This document shows, piece by piece, positions 38,501 through 45,809 of a stretch of 64,000 bases of DNA. A model generated the notes under the pieces. That model had not been told where the DNA came from. It did not search any database and worked only from the letters and a program-made list of their open reading frames with translations. The stretch lies in assembly GCF_016862095.1 (NCBI RefSeq), contig NZ_BOMH01000040.1, positions 58,701-122,700 on the forward strand, in the 5' to 3' direction. Made by a program: the position numbers and the translations under genes. This DNA is from Actinoplanes cyaneus (GTDB lineage Bacteria; Actinomycetota; Actinomycetes; Mycobacteriales; Micromonosporaceae). Positions within the stretch are counted from its first letter, which is position 1. Each line of letters opens with the position of its first letter.

Positions 38501-39105
38501 AGCTGGCGCCGCAACTCCGCGGTCAGGTCGTTCAACCGGTTCAGGTTGACCTGCATCGCGTCGAGCTTGCGGACCGCCTTCTCCTTGCGCTTACGGTGCT
38601 TGAGGACGCCGGCCGCCTCCTCGATGAACGAGCGGCGGTCCTCCGGCTTCGCGTGCAACATCGCGTCCAGCCGGCCCTGGCCCACGATGATGTGCATCTC
38701 CCGGCCGATGCCGGAGTCGCTGAGCAGCTCCTGGATGTCCAGCAGGCGGCAGGTGTTGCCGTTGATCTCGTACTCACTGGCGCCGTCGCGGAACATCCGC
38801 CGGGTGATCGACACCTCGGTGTAGTCGATCGGCAGAGCGCCGTCGTTGTTGTCGATCGTCAGCGTGACCTCGGCTCGCCCCAGCGGCGCCCGCCCCGCCG
38901 TGCCGGCGAAGATGACATCCTCCATCTTCCCGCCACGCAGCGCCTTCGCCCCCTGCTCACCCAGCACCCAGGCGATGGCGTCGACGACGTTCGACTTGCC
39001 GGAGCCGTTCGGCCCCACCACACAGGTGATGCCCGGCTCCAGCCGCAACGTGGTGGCGGAGGCGAAGGACTTGAAGCCCTTGACCGTCAGGCTCTTGAGG
39101 TGCAC
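35524..39105 (-). CDS. smc: Chromosome segregation ATPase SMC
   Basis: A 1193-residue condensin subunit that, with ScpA/ScpB, organises and segregates the chromosome. The N-terminal head has Walker A GPNGSGKSNVVDA (31-43); long coiled coils occupy about 170-500 and 680-1020 around a hinge (about 510-670, with EGDVLGAYAAAGGS). The C-terminal head has signature LSLLSGGERSLTAVAM and Walker B FYIMDEVEAALDD. Lengths match the family. It lies upstream of the HAD gene; in related genomes smc usually follows fpg, but here a Pel-like operon intervenes. Confidence 0.97.
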   Translation of the reverse strand: MHLKSLTVKGFKSFASATTLRLEPGITCVVGPNGSGKSNVVDAIAWVLGEQGAKALRGGKMEDVIFAGTAGRAPLGRAEVTLTIDNNDGALPIDYTEVSITRRMFRDGASEYEINGNTCRLLDIQELLSDSGIGREMHIIVGQGRLDAMLHAKPEDRRSFIEEAAGVLKHRKRKEKAVRKLDAMQVNLNRLNDLTAELRRQLKPLGRQAEVARRAAGIQADLRDARLRLLADDLFTLRTTLDKEIADESAMRTRRGEVEEENREVQRMLADLEFAHAEDAPLLQAAQDTWYKLSALQERFRSTEQLATERLRHLAATPDDERPGRDPEMLEAEAERVREQEEELREALTEDQMRLAEAVEHRQELERQLAAAEGELRAAAKAIADRREGLAKLVGNVNAARARTTSAAEEIERLAAAHEDALMRAEAAQAEVDVVAAESSDADRDNADLDAKHDEAVAAHDKAAAVVRELSDAERAAEKDAASLKAREEALALGLKRKDGAGALLAKTGQVPGLLGSLASMLTVRAGHETALAAALDTLADSVALASLDEAVEAVRTLKIADAGRASLIIAAPAGPGLQGPLDTLRPALPEGATWAPDVIDCPEQIRPALNRALRDVVLVPDLAAATALVATNAELRVVTPEGDVLGAYAAAGGSAKATSYIEVQAAVDEARAGRAAAEERIAEIKEQLSEVRAQVAELKQAVSVAAQAKRAAEGERNAAARRLAELGAGARSAKAESERLGASRQKAEAAREADLMRVAELEERLRLAEDSPIDEEPSTEERDRLAALVPQARQNEMEVRLAVRTAEERVSSIAGRADSLLRQANQERQARERAAARRAARARGAEIARAVAAGAHTALMRVAVSVTAAAQERDRIAHERTSREAELQEVRATAKRLVTELERLTSEVHRDEMARAEQRMRIEQLEAKAAEDFSLDVETLISEYGPEQLVPPTQAEVAAAEKDGKPSPEPVPFHRPTQEKRANKAERDLTLLGKVNPLALEEFAALEERYKFLSDQLEDLKATRKDLLTVVKDVDDRILEVFTSAFEDTAREFQQVFQVLFPGGEGRLILTDPEDMLTTGVEVEARPPGKKIKRLSLLSGGERSLTAVAMLCAIFRARPSPFYIMDEVEAALDDVNLGRLITLFQQLREKSQLLIITHQKRTMEVADALYGVTMRAGVTQVISQRLNREPED

Positions 39106-39593
39106 GGATCTCCGAGGGTCGGCGGTGTTCTGCTGGGTGGCAGGCTACCCGCACGGGTCAGGCAGGGTAGTGCTACGGCGCGCCACACGCGGGTCGGCGC
39201 CCCAGAATATCCGCCGCTCTCCCCCTGTTCCGGGTGCGGCCGGTGCTCACCCTCCGCCGTCATTCCGCAGCGCGGGCACACCCCGTTCCCGGTACGTCCG
39301 GTGCTCCCACACCGACGGCTCGGCTGCTGGCGGTCATTCGCTTCCGGCACGACCGTCATTCACGGCCGACTGCCTCTACCGGCAGTTATGCCCCATGGGT
39401 TTTCCACACCAGCCGGTTGTCCACAGGCTCCCAGCACGATCTTGCGTTCTCTCGGCATCATGGTCCGTGGTGGTGGCACCCCCCTTTGGGAGGGCGGGTT
39501 CTGCTCGTCGACGGGCCGCGTGGGCAGTCCCGTAGGCAGCGCGCGCAGATCGGGGATCGTGCAGCCCGGCACAGATCGGGGGGTGTGGCCGGA
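39106..39593. other. Intergenic region upstream of smc with two DnaA-box-like motifs
   Basis: No supported gene; frames here are Arg/Pro/His-rich translations of GC-rich DNA. TTTTCCACA (39400-39408) and TTGTCCACA (39417-39425, identical to the actinomycete DnaA-box consensus) lie 17 bases apart about 300 bases upstream of the smc start. The smc promoter should be in this region but is not clear. Confidence 0.5.
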
Positions 39594-39714
39594 TTACACC
39601 CGTGAACGCCGGCCTTGAGCTTCCGGCTGGCCCTGGAGGGTGTTTTGGAGGCTGGTTACACCCGTGAGCGCCAGCCTTGAGAGCTCGGCTGGAGCTGGCG
39701 GGTGTTTCGGGTGG
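39594..39714. repeat. 62-bp tandem repeat, 2 copies (locus B of a dispersed family)
   Basis: TTACACCCGTGARCGCCRGC followed by CTTGAG occurs at 39594 and 39656, exactly 62 bases apart, each followed by GGCTGG and GGGTGTTTYGG. Its reverse complement resembles locus A at 5.4 kb (GGCTGGCGCTCACGG, CGAAACACCC). The period matches locus A. Confidence 0.75.
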
Positions 39715-39725
39715 CGAGAGGGCAC

Positions 39726-39766
39726 AAAAAACTGCGCGCCGCCACTGATGTGGAGGCGCGCTTTTC
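39726..39766. terminator. Bidirectional intrinsic terminator
   Basis: Stem GCGCGCC (39734-39740) with GGCGCGC (39755-39761), a further 3-bp pairing CCA/TGG around loop CTGATG, flanked by AAAAA on the left and TTTTC on the right. One of the few classical terminators in the window. It can serve the small coiled-coil gene (minus strand) to its right; no plus-strand gene obviously ends here. Confidence 0.75.
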
Positions 39767-39842
39767 TTTGATGCGTTGTGGTGCGAGGGGGGATGATCGC
39801 CGGTCAGTCACCCCGCGGAGACGGCCCGGCGGTCGGTAGAGC

Positions 39843-40037
39843 TCAGGTCAGCGCCGGCTCGGTCAGCCGCAGAATGTCGTCCGCCTCGGCTGCCGCCGCC
39901 GCGAGGCGGTCGTTCTCCGCCCGGAGGCGGGTGACCTCGAACTCCAGGGCCTGCACCCTGGAACGCAGTCGGGTGACCTCGTCGAGCAGGCGCCGATCGG
40001 GCGCCGCACCTACGTGGCCGTAGAGGGCCTTCGCCAT
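39843..40037 (-). CDS. Small conserved coiled-coil protein
   Basis: A 64-residue protein: MAKALYGHVGAAPDRRLLDE, then a heptad-patterned segment (LRSRVQALEFEVTRLRAEND) and a short acidic tail. Actinomycetes carry similar small MAKALxGHVG proteins of unknown function. The start is firm: ATG at 40037 with AAGGAG 5-6 bases upstream. It is monocistronic and followed by a strong terminator. Confidence 0.82.
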   Translation of the reverse strand: MAKALYGHVGAAPDRRLLDEVTRLRSRVQALEFEVTRLRAENDRLAAAAAEADDILRLTEPALT

Positions 40038-40762
40038 CGTGACTCCTTGTGACACGGTGCGTATGTGACTGCTTTGCCGGAAATGGCCGGCCAAATGTGC
40101 GCGCAGCGCGCGAACTGACGCACCAAAGCACTCACGGGCACGCGTGAGAACAGAGTCCTGCCAATGATGCGGCAAAACTCTCTTAGGTGCTGATGCTCAA
40201 GCCACGAATGGTGCCGGGGCATGAGTGGGCGCGACTAGCGACATCTCCATAGTCCGCCCATACCCAGGCTCCGTCAAGCCGAGCGCACGCCGTTGACCGG
40301 CCGACGTCAGTGAATCACGCCACCAGGGGGTCTTGAACAGCGATTATGCGCGGCGCTGCCGGTTTGTCGATCTCAGTGGGACCTTCCCACCCAGCTCACT
40401 CGATGAAGTTCGATCAACACCGTACGCGTCCGGCTCGCTTCCGGGCCACCTATTTGATCAAGAAATTCCCCGCCCCGCCGGACATCGCACCCCTTCACTC
40501 GCGCCACGCAGCCGGGGGGTCACCGACACACAACCCCTTCCGGAGCTATCTCGGACCACGAGGGCCCGCCATCCCCGCACGGACGCGTCGGGGCGGCGCG
40601 ACGGGACCTGCCCGAGAGGTCGATCAAGGACGGGACACGGGTCGATCAGCGAAGCCGCGAGGACGGGGTGAACAGGACGGCCTTTCGGGCAAAAACGGGC
40701 AAACACGGACGACAAAGTAGGACAAATGTTGCGTTTTTCTGTCGCCTAGCTGACATGCTCCT
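40038..40762. other. Long intergenic region upstream of the Pel-like operon
   Basis: About 725 bases, lower in G+C than its surroundings. Several frames are open but have no ribosome site, no conserved motif and unusual composition, so none is called. A short A-rich segment just before the operon (about 40688-40730) carries the repeated pattern GGGCAAAAACGGGCAAACACGG and GGACGACAAAGTAGGACAAA-like words, a possible binding-site cluster. The operon promoter is expected near 40720-40760. Confidence 0.45.
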
Positions 40763-42298
40763 GTGGCCCGGGCCTCTTGTGTCGTTGCCCCCAGCGTGAA
40801 TCCGACCCCGTCGCGTGAGCGCATCTGTCTGCTCACCGGCGGCGGGTACCCGTACCGCCGGGACGCCCTCGGAGGTTGGTGCCGGACGCTCGTCGACGGG
40901 CTGCACCGGTACCGCTTCGAGCTGCTGACCGTCACGGACCGGGAACTGCCGTCCGCTCCCGCGTACCCGCTGCCGCCCAATGTCGGCTCGGCGCGCGCCG
41001 TCGCGCTGGGTCGTGAACCGGCCCGCGCCGAGCGGCGTCGTGCCCAGCTCCCGGAGGGCGCCGCCGACGCGGTCGCCCACCTGTGCCACGGCCTGCTGGA
41101 CGAGACGGCGACCGACGTGTTCGCCGAGGGCCTGCGCGGGATCGCCGAGCTGGCCGTCAACCGCCCGAGCCCGCTGACCCGGTTGCCGCTCGCCGACAAG
41201 TTGCTCGACGCGTGGCGCTGGGGGGTCCAGCCCGTACCGGACGAATTGCCGAAGTTGAGCGTGCGTGACGCCCGGTCGGCGGCGATGCTGCTGCGGCACG
41301 CTCTGCGGGCGCTGGCCGTGCCGGTCCCGGAGGTGGACCTGGTGCACTGCGTGGGTGGGACGACCCCGCTGCTCGCGGCGCTCTCCGGGCGGTGGCGCAG
41401 TGGCACGCCGCTGCTGCTGACCGAGGCCCGTACGCCGGTGACTCGCCGGCGCCCGTCCGAGGAGCGCCTGTCCCCCGCGGTCCGGCTGGTGCTGCGCCGG
41501 TTCCGCAGCGCCGTGGCCCGCACCGGGTACGCCGAGGCCGAGCTGATCGCCCCGCTGAGCACCTACCACCACGGGTGGGCGCTGGATCACGGCGCGGCAC
41601 CGTCCCGGCTGATCCAGGTGCCGGCCGGGGTGGACCCGAAGGAGTACCCGGGCGCGGCCGAGCTGGAGGACCCGCCGACCGTGGTGTGGGCCGGCAGCGG
41701 CGGCCCGGACAGTGGACTGACCCTGGTCCTGGACGCGTTCACGGAGATCTCGGCGGCGCTGCCGGGGACCGTGCTGCACCTGGTCGGAGTGACCGCCGCG
41801 CACGAGGAGTACTGCGCCGACCGGATCGAGGGCACCGGGCTGAGCGGCACGATCCGGATGCATCCGCTGCCGGCGGACCCGCGGGAGCGGTTCACCGTCG
41901 GGCAGGTGGTGGCGCACGTGCCGGGACCATCCGATCCGCCGTCGCGCCTGGTCGAGGCGATGATGTCGGGCCGTCCGGTGGTGGCGGTCGACGTCGGGCC
42001 GACCGGGGAGACGCTCGGCTCGACCGGGGTGGTGGTGCCCGCCGACGACCCGTCGGAGCTGGCCATCGCCATCGTCGGCCTGCTGCGGGCCACGCCGCGC
42101 CGGCGTGCGCTGGGCGAGGCGGCCCGGCGACGCGCGCTGAGCCACTTCACCGCCGACCGGGTGGTGCGGGTCTACAGCGCTCTCTACACCGATCTTGCCG
42201 CGCCACCCCTGGCGCCGGCCTTCGAACTGGCGCTCGCCGTGCCGGCGCCCCGCACCCCGATGCCGGCCACGCTGCGCTGGCTGACCAGGGAGGACTGA
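40763..42298 (+). CDS. PelF-like GT4 glycosyltransferase (DUF3492 + GT-B)
   Basis: A 511-residue cytoplasmic glycosyltransferase. The N-terminal DUF3492 segment starts ICLLTGGGYPYRRDALGGWC and runs to about 290 with the DLVHCVGGTTPLL strand. The C-terminal GT4 domain has VVWAGSGGPDSGLTLVLDAF and PSDPPSRLVEAMMSGRPVVAVD. This architecture is that of PelF, which polymerises the GalNAc-rich Pel polysaccharide from UDP-sugars. The donor here is unknown. GTG 40763 is used (GTG 40796 is possible); neither has a good ribosome site. First of three tightly packed genes. Confidence 0.85.
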   Translation: MARASCVVAPSVNPTPSRERICLLTGGGYPYRRDALGGWCRTLVDGLHRYRFELLTVTDRELPSAPAYPLPPNVGSARAVALGREPARAERRRAQLPEGAADAVAHLCHGLLDETATDVFAEGLRGIAELAVNRPSPLTRLPLADKLLDAWRWGVQPVPDELPKLSVRDARSAAMLLRHALRALAVPVPEVDLVHCVGGTTPLLAALSGRWRSGTPLLLTEARTPVTRRRPSEERLSPAVRLVLRRFRSAVARTGYAEAELIAPLSTYHHGWALDHGAAPSRLIQVPAGVDPKEYPGAAELEDPPTVVWAGSGGPDSGLTLVLDAFTEISAALPGTVLHLVGVTAAHEEYCADRIEGTGLSGTIRMHPLPADPRERFTVGQVVAHVPGPSDPPSRLVEAMMSGRPVVAVDVGPTGETLGSTGVVVPADDPSELAIAIVGLLRATPRRRALGEAARRRALSHFTADRVVRVYSALYTDLAAPPLAPAFELALAVPAPRTPMPATLRWLTRED

Positions 42299-42300
42299 AA

Positions 42301-44895
42301 GTGACGATCACTCCCCCACGCGGGACCCCGGGATCCGCGCGGACCGCGTCCCGCAACCGGCGGCGGCGTCCCCAGCCGGGCGAGCCGCGACATGCCGCGA
42401 ACGCTCCGGCGTTCGAGGAGGCGCCCGCTGCGCGGCGCCGCACCACCCGGCCTCCTGCCGAGGGTCCGGGCGAGCTGTTCGCCGGCGATGTCGAGGAGGT
42501 ACGTACGGATCCCGCCGATCTGCCGCCGGAAGGACTCGGCGCGCGACTCTACGAGGTGATGTCGGACTCCGAGCGGGAGACCGCGGTCGCCGAGACCCTG
42601 CTGTTCGTGGCGCCGGCCTTCGACGACGAGCCGCCCGCCGGCACGCACCCGGTCCCGCCCGTGACGTTCACCGACACGGACCTGGCGAGCACCGAGCTGG
42701 CCATTGCGGACGTGGCCGGTACGGACCTGGCGAGCGCTGATCCGGTGAGCGCCGACCCGCTCGGGGTCGAGGCCCGTCCGCCGCTGAGCGAGCCCGAGTC
42801 GGCCGGGATTCCGGTCCCGCCCGCCGAGACCGTCCTGTTCGCCCGGCCCGCCGACCTGGTGCGGGCAGCGCCACCGGTGCGGCGCGAGGTCACGCCGCTG
42901 ACCGAGACGTTCCTGTTCGGGACGCCGCCGGCCCGGCACGCCCAGGAGCCGCGGTCGCCGATCGACGGGACCGCGGAGACGCTGCTCTTCGCGGGGCTGG
43001 CCCGAGCGCTGGCCACCGCCGAGGAGGAGCCCGCCGACTCCCCGGAGGCGAGGTGGGACATGTCCTCCGGCGCCGGGAGTGCCCTCACCACGGATCACGC
43101 CACCGGCGGCCGGGGATGGGCCGGCACGCCGTACCGCAGGGCCTGGGACGTCCTGGATCGGAACGCGGCGCAGCCGCTTCCGGAGGACGAGCGGACAGCG
43201 CGGCGCGGATGGCGCAGACGGGACCGGAAGGCCGCCCCGGAGGAGCTCGCGACGGGCGCGGCGGGCCTCGGCCGCCCCGGACGGCTGGTGAACCGCAAGC
43301 GCTCCCGGAGCACCGACTTCGACCACGACGTCCCGGCGCCCGAAGAAGCTTGGATCCCCGCATACCCGCAGGTGGACGAGCAGCCCTGGCACGGCTCGCT
43401 CCCCGAGGACGCGAAGATCGTGGGGGTCGCCGAGGTCCCCGAGGTCGCGGAGGGCCCGGCCGCGCCGGCCGCCGGCTGGGTCGCGGAAGACCAGGCCGAG
43501 TTCGACGCCAGCTGGGTCGCGGAGGACTCGGCCGCGCCGGTCCCGGCGGAACCGGAGGACGAGGATCCGTTCGGGGCGCGGCGCACGCTCAGCCCCGAGG
43601 CCGAGGCCGCCTGGCGGGCATTCGCCGACGGCGACCGCGAGCCCGGCACCGAGATCCGCACCAACCGGCGCGCCAGGAGCCGCTGGCTGACCTCGCTCTC
43701 CGGCGAGCAGCAACCGGCGGAGAAGCCGAAGCGCCGGATCTTCCTGATGCCGGTGATCCTGCGCTGTCTGCTCTACCTGGGCCCGGTCAGTGTCGCGGTG
43801 GCCGGGGCCGGCGCCCTGGCCCGCGTCGCCTGGCCGGTCGCCGCGGGGACGCTGCTGCTCGGCTGGTCCGCGGCGCAGGCGCTGACCAGCATGGGCGTCA
43901 CGGTCGCGCGCCGGGCCGGCCCGGAGGCCGCGGTACGGCTGATCGGCGCCGGTTTCGCGGCCGTCACCGCGCTCTGGTGCGCGCTCGTCTGGATCTCCCC
44001 GGGTGAGCTGCTCGGCCCGGACCGGCTGCTCGCCGCGTCGGTCGGCGCCGGTGGCCTGGCGACCCTCGCCACGGTGACCGCGGCGCTGGTCGCCCGGGCC
44101 GAGTCCGCCGTGATCCTCTGGTATCTGCCCTGCTGGCTGCTCGCCGCCGCCGCGCTCGCCGGGGACGCCGGGATGGGCTGGGCGCACTGGGTGCCGGTGG
44201 AGACGCTGCTGCCCGCGACCGTCGTGACGGTGCTGGTGCGGGCGTTCCGGCCGGCGGTGGTGCCGGGCCGTCGGTGCCGGATCCCCCGGCTCACCGCCGT
44301 GGAACGCCGGCGCGGGATCGCGTACCTGGTGATCGGGGTCTCCCAGGCGCTCTGCGTGGCCCTGCTCTGGCAGGCCGGGCCGGACGTCACGCCGTCGCTG
44401 GTGGCGCTGCCGCTGCTGCTCGCGGTGCCGATGCTGGAGGCGCTGATCGGCTGGCACACCGCCCGGATCGACGCCGGGCTGGACTCCGCGCAGAGCGTCG
44501 GTGAGCTGGACAGGCACGTCCGCAACGTCACCGCGATCACGCTGGCCGGGCTGCTGCCGCCGCTCGCCGCGGGCGGGGCGCTGGCGCTGGCGGCGTACCG
44601 GTTGCCGTACCAGCTCAGCCACCTCGGCGCCACGCAACCCGCCGTGCTCGCACTGGCCGCCGGGACACTGCTGGGCGGGGTCTTCGCGATCACGTTCCTG
44701 CTGGCGGCGCGGTCGCGTACCGGGATCGCCGCCACCCTCGCCGCTGCACCCTCACTGGCCACCCTGGCCCTGCCGCTGCTCCCGCAGCCGGACGCCGGTC
44801 CGCTGCCGCTCGCCGTCGCCGTGCTGGCCGCGACGCACGTGGCCGGCCTGCTCATCGTCGCCCTGACCGCCGCCGACCTCCGGAGGACTTCGTGA
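42301..44895 (+). CDS. Large membrane protein with disordered N-terminus, PelG-like candidate exporter
   Basis: An 864-residue protein starting at GTG 2 bases after the PelF-like stop. Residues 1-470 are Ala/Pro/Glu-rich and probably disordered, with a short ETxLF motif repeated at 98, 176, 202 and 226. Residues 472-864 form about 12 hydrophobic helices (first FLMPVILRCLLYLGPVSVA), similar in number and size to PelG/Wzx-type flippases. No sequence signature proves this. Position between a PelF-like and a spherulin-4-like gene supports a Pel-type transporter role (inference). Its stop overlaps the next gene. Confidence 0.72.
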   Translation: MTITPPRGTPGSARTASRNRRRRPQPGEPRHAANAPAFEEAPAARRRTTRPPAEGPGELFAGDVEEVRTDPADLPPEGLGARLYEVMSDSERETAVAETLLFVAPAFDDEPPAGTHPVPPVTFTDTDLASTELAIADVAGTDLASADPVSADPLGVEARPPLSEPESAGIPVPPAETVLFARPADLVRAAPPVRREVTPLTETFLFGTPPARHAQEPRSPIDGTAETLLFAGLARALATAEEEPADSPEARWDMSSGAGSALTTDHATGGRGWAGTPYRRAWDVLDRNAAQPLPEDERTARRGWRRRDRKAAPEELATGAAGLGRPGRLVNRKRSRSTDFDHDVPAPEEAWIPAYPQVDEQPWHGSLPEDAKIVGVAEVPEVAEGPAAPAAGWVAEDQAEFDASWVAEDSAAPVPAEPEDEDPFGARRTLSPEAEAAWRAFADGDREPGTEIRTNRRARSRWLTSLSGEQQPAEKPKRRIFLMPVILRCLLYLGPVSVAVAGAGALARVAWPVAAGTLLLGWSAAQALTSMGVTVARRAGPEAAVRLIGAGFAAVTALWCALVWISPGELLGPDRLLAASVGAGGLATLATVTAALVARAESAVILWYLPCWLLAAAALAGDAGMGWAHWVPVETLLPATVVTVLVRAFRPAVVPGRRCRIPRLTAVERRRGIAYLVIGVSQALCVALLWQAGPDVTPSLVALPLLLAVPMLEALIGWHTARIDAGLDSAQSVGELDRHVRNVTAITLAGLLPPLAAGGALALAAYRLPYQLSHLGATQPAVLALAAGTLLGGVFAITFLLAARSRTGIAATLAAAPSLATLALPLLPQPDAGPLPLAVAVLAATHVAGLLIVALTAADLRRTS

Positions 44896-45461
44896 AAACC
44901 CTGTTCCCCGCGTACGCCCACCCCGGTCCCGAACTGGAGCTGGACGCCGACACCTGGATCGTCCGCGAGAACCCCGGCGACCGCAGCACGCTGCACCAGT
45001 CCCTCGGCCGGATCGACCTGGACTGGGGCAGCCGCTCGCTCGCCGACGTGCTCACCGATGTGGACGCCTGGCGCGCCGACGGCGTCGAGGGTCTGTTCCT
45101 CGACCGTGCCCCGGCCGGCTCGGGCGGGGTCGGGCCGGTCGCGCTGACCGTCCGTCTCGCCGCCCGCCGCGGCCTGCACCGCGTGGTGCTCAACCCCGGG
45201 GTGCCGACGCATCCGCTCTACCGCGAGCTGGGCGTGCGGATCTGCACGTTCGAGGGGCCGTGGTCGGCCTATCAGAGCTGGGACGGCGACGGCGCCCGCC
45301 CCGGCGACGGGCACCTCGTCCACGGTGTCCCGTCCGCATTGCTCACCGCCGCCCGCCGGCTGATGGGCCGTCGTGGCGCCGGCTTCGGACTGGCCACCGA
45401 CACGAGCCCGGATCTGAGCCCGGCCGGGGCTCCGGGAGGCGGGGCCCACAGCGCCGACTGA
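44892..45461 (+). CDS. Spherulin-4/GH114-like domain protein (PelA hydrolase-like)
   Basis: A 189-residue protein without signal peptide. It resembles spherulin-4/GH114 TIM-barrel proteins: LFPAYAHPG strand 1, VRENPGD in place of the usual NPxxGP loop, DVDAWRADGVEGLFLD (Asp71 in the catalytic-strand position) and RVVLNPGVPTHPLYRELG. GH114-type domains occur in PelA and fungal Ega3, which cut galactosaminoglycans. The barrel is short, and the acidic residue after GLFLD is Arg, so activity is doubtful. GGAGGA precedes GTG 44892, which overlaps the upstream stop. The last codons lie in a 31-bp tandem duplication. Confidence 0.75.
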   Translation: MKTLFPAYAHPGPELELDADTWIVRENPGDRSTLHQSLGRIDLDWGSRSLADVLTDVDAWRADGVEGLFLDRAPAGSGGVGPVALTVRLAARRGLHRVVLNPGVPTHPLYRELGVRICTFEGPWSAYQSWDGDGARPGDGHLVHGVPSALLTAARRLMGRRGAGFGLATDTSPDLSPAGAPGGGAHSAD

Positions 45462-45508
45462 TCCGGGCGGCGGGGCTCACAGCGGCGACTGATCCGGACG
45501 GCGGTTCT
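45447..45508. repeat. 31-bp tandem duplication across the spherulin-like gene stop codon
   Basis: Two units start at 45447 and 45478 (CACAGCGSCGACTGATCCGG and onward), with part of a third upstream (GGCGGGGC). The first unit includes the TGA stop of the gene; the second repeats its last codons downstream. Confidence 0.75.
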
Positions 45509-45809
45509 CGGCGACGGGGTGATGTCGGCGACGGTACGGACGTGGCCCGAGCCCCGTGGCTTGTCAGGCGCGAGGTGGCCACCACCCCGGGTCACCTCGC
45601 GCCCCGCCCTCCCGGCTGGTTCTGATGGGCGTTATCCGTCCCGGATAACGCCCATCAGAACCAGCCGGGACCGCAACTCGCGGCCGCGGCCGGGACCACC
45701 TCCGCAGCTCGCGGAAGCGCCACAAGCCGCGAGCCGGGAGGCGCGTCGCGGCCGGGACCACCACTGGCCCGCGGGGAGTGCCACGGGGCAGGGCTCACGG
45801 CGTACAGAA
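45509..45809. other. Intergenic region between convergent Pel-like operon and fpg
   Basis: No gene supported. It holds hairpin copy 3 (45610-45670), which probably serves as the terminator for one or both operons, and the 23-base block at 45741-45763 shared with the flank of hairpin copy 2. Confidence 0.5.
45610..45670. repeat. Dispersed hairpin element, copy 3 (longest stem)
   Basis: A perfect 26-bp inverted repeat (45610-45635 with 45645-45670); the 9-base loop CCGTCCCGG can pair three more bases, leaving a 3-base loop. Arm core GGCTGGTTCTGATGGGCG. The flank ACCGCAACTCGCGGCCGC resembles that of copy 1 (ACCGCAACCCGCGGCCGC). Confidence 0.92.

Noticed and set aside
39234..39605. 123-codon frame between smc and the 62-bp repeat
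   Set aside because: Runs through the DnaA-like motifs and into the repeat family; His/Arg/Pro-rich without conserved features.
40333..40720. Open frames of 112 and 124 codons upstream of the Pel-like operon
   Set aside because: No ribosome site, overlapping in different frames, and no recognisable motif; treated as non-coding.
45509..45809. Small genes in the fpg/Pel-like intergenic region
   Set aside because: Frames span the hairpin and its inverted arms and give the same residues in palindromic order; no start signal.
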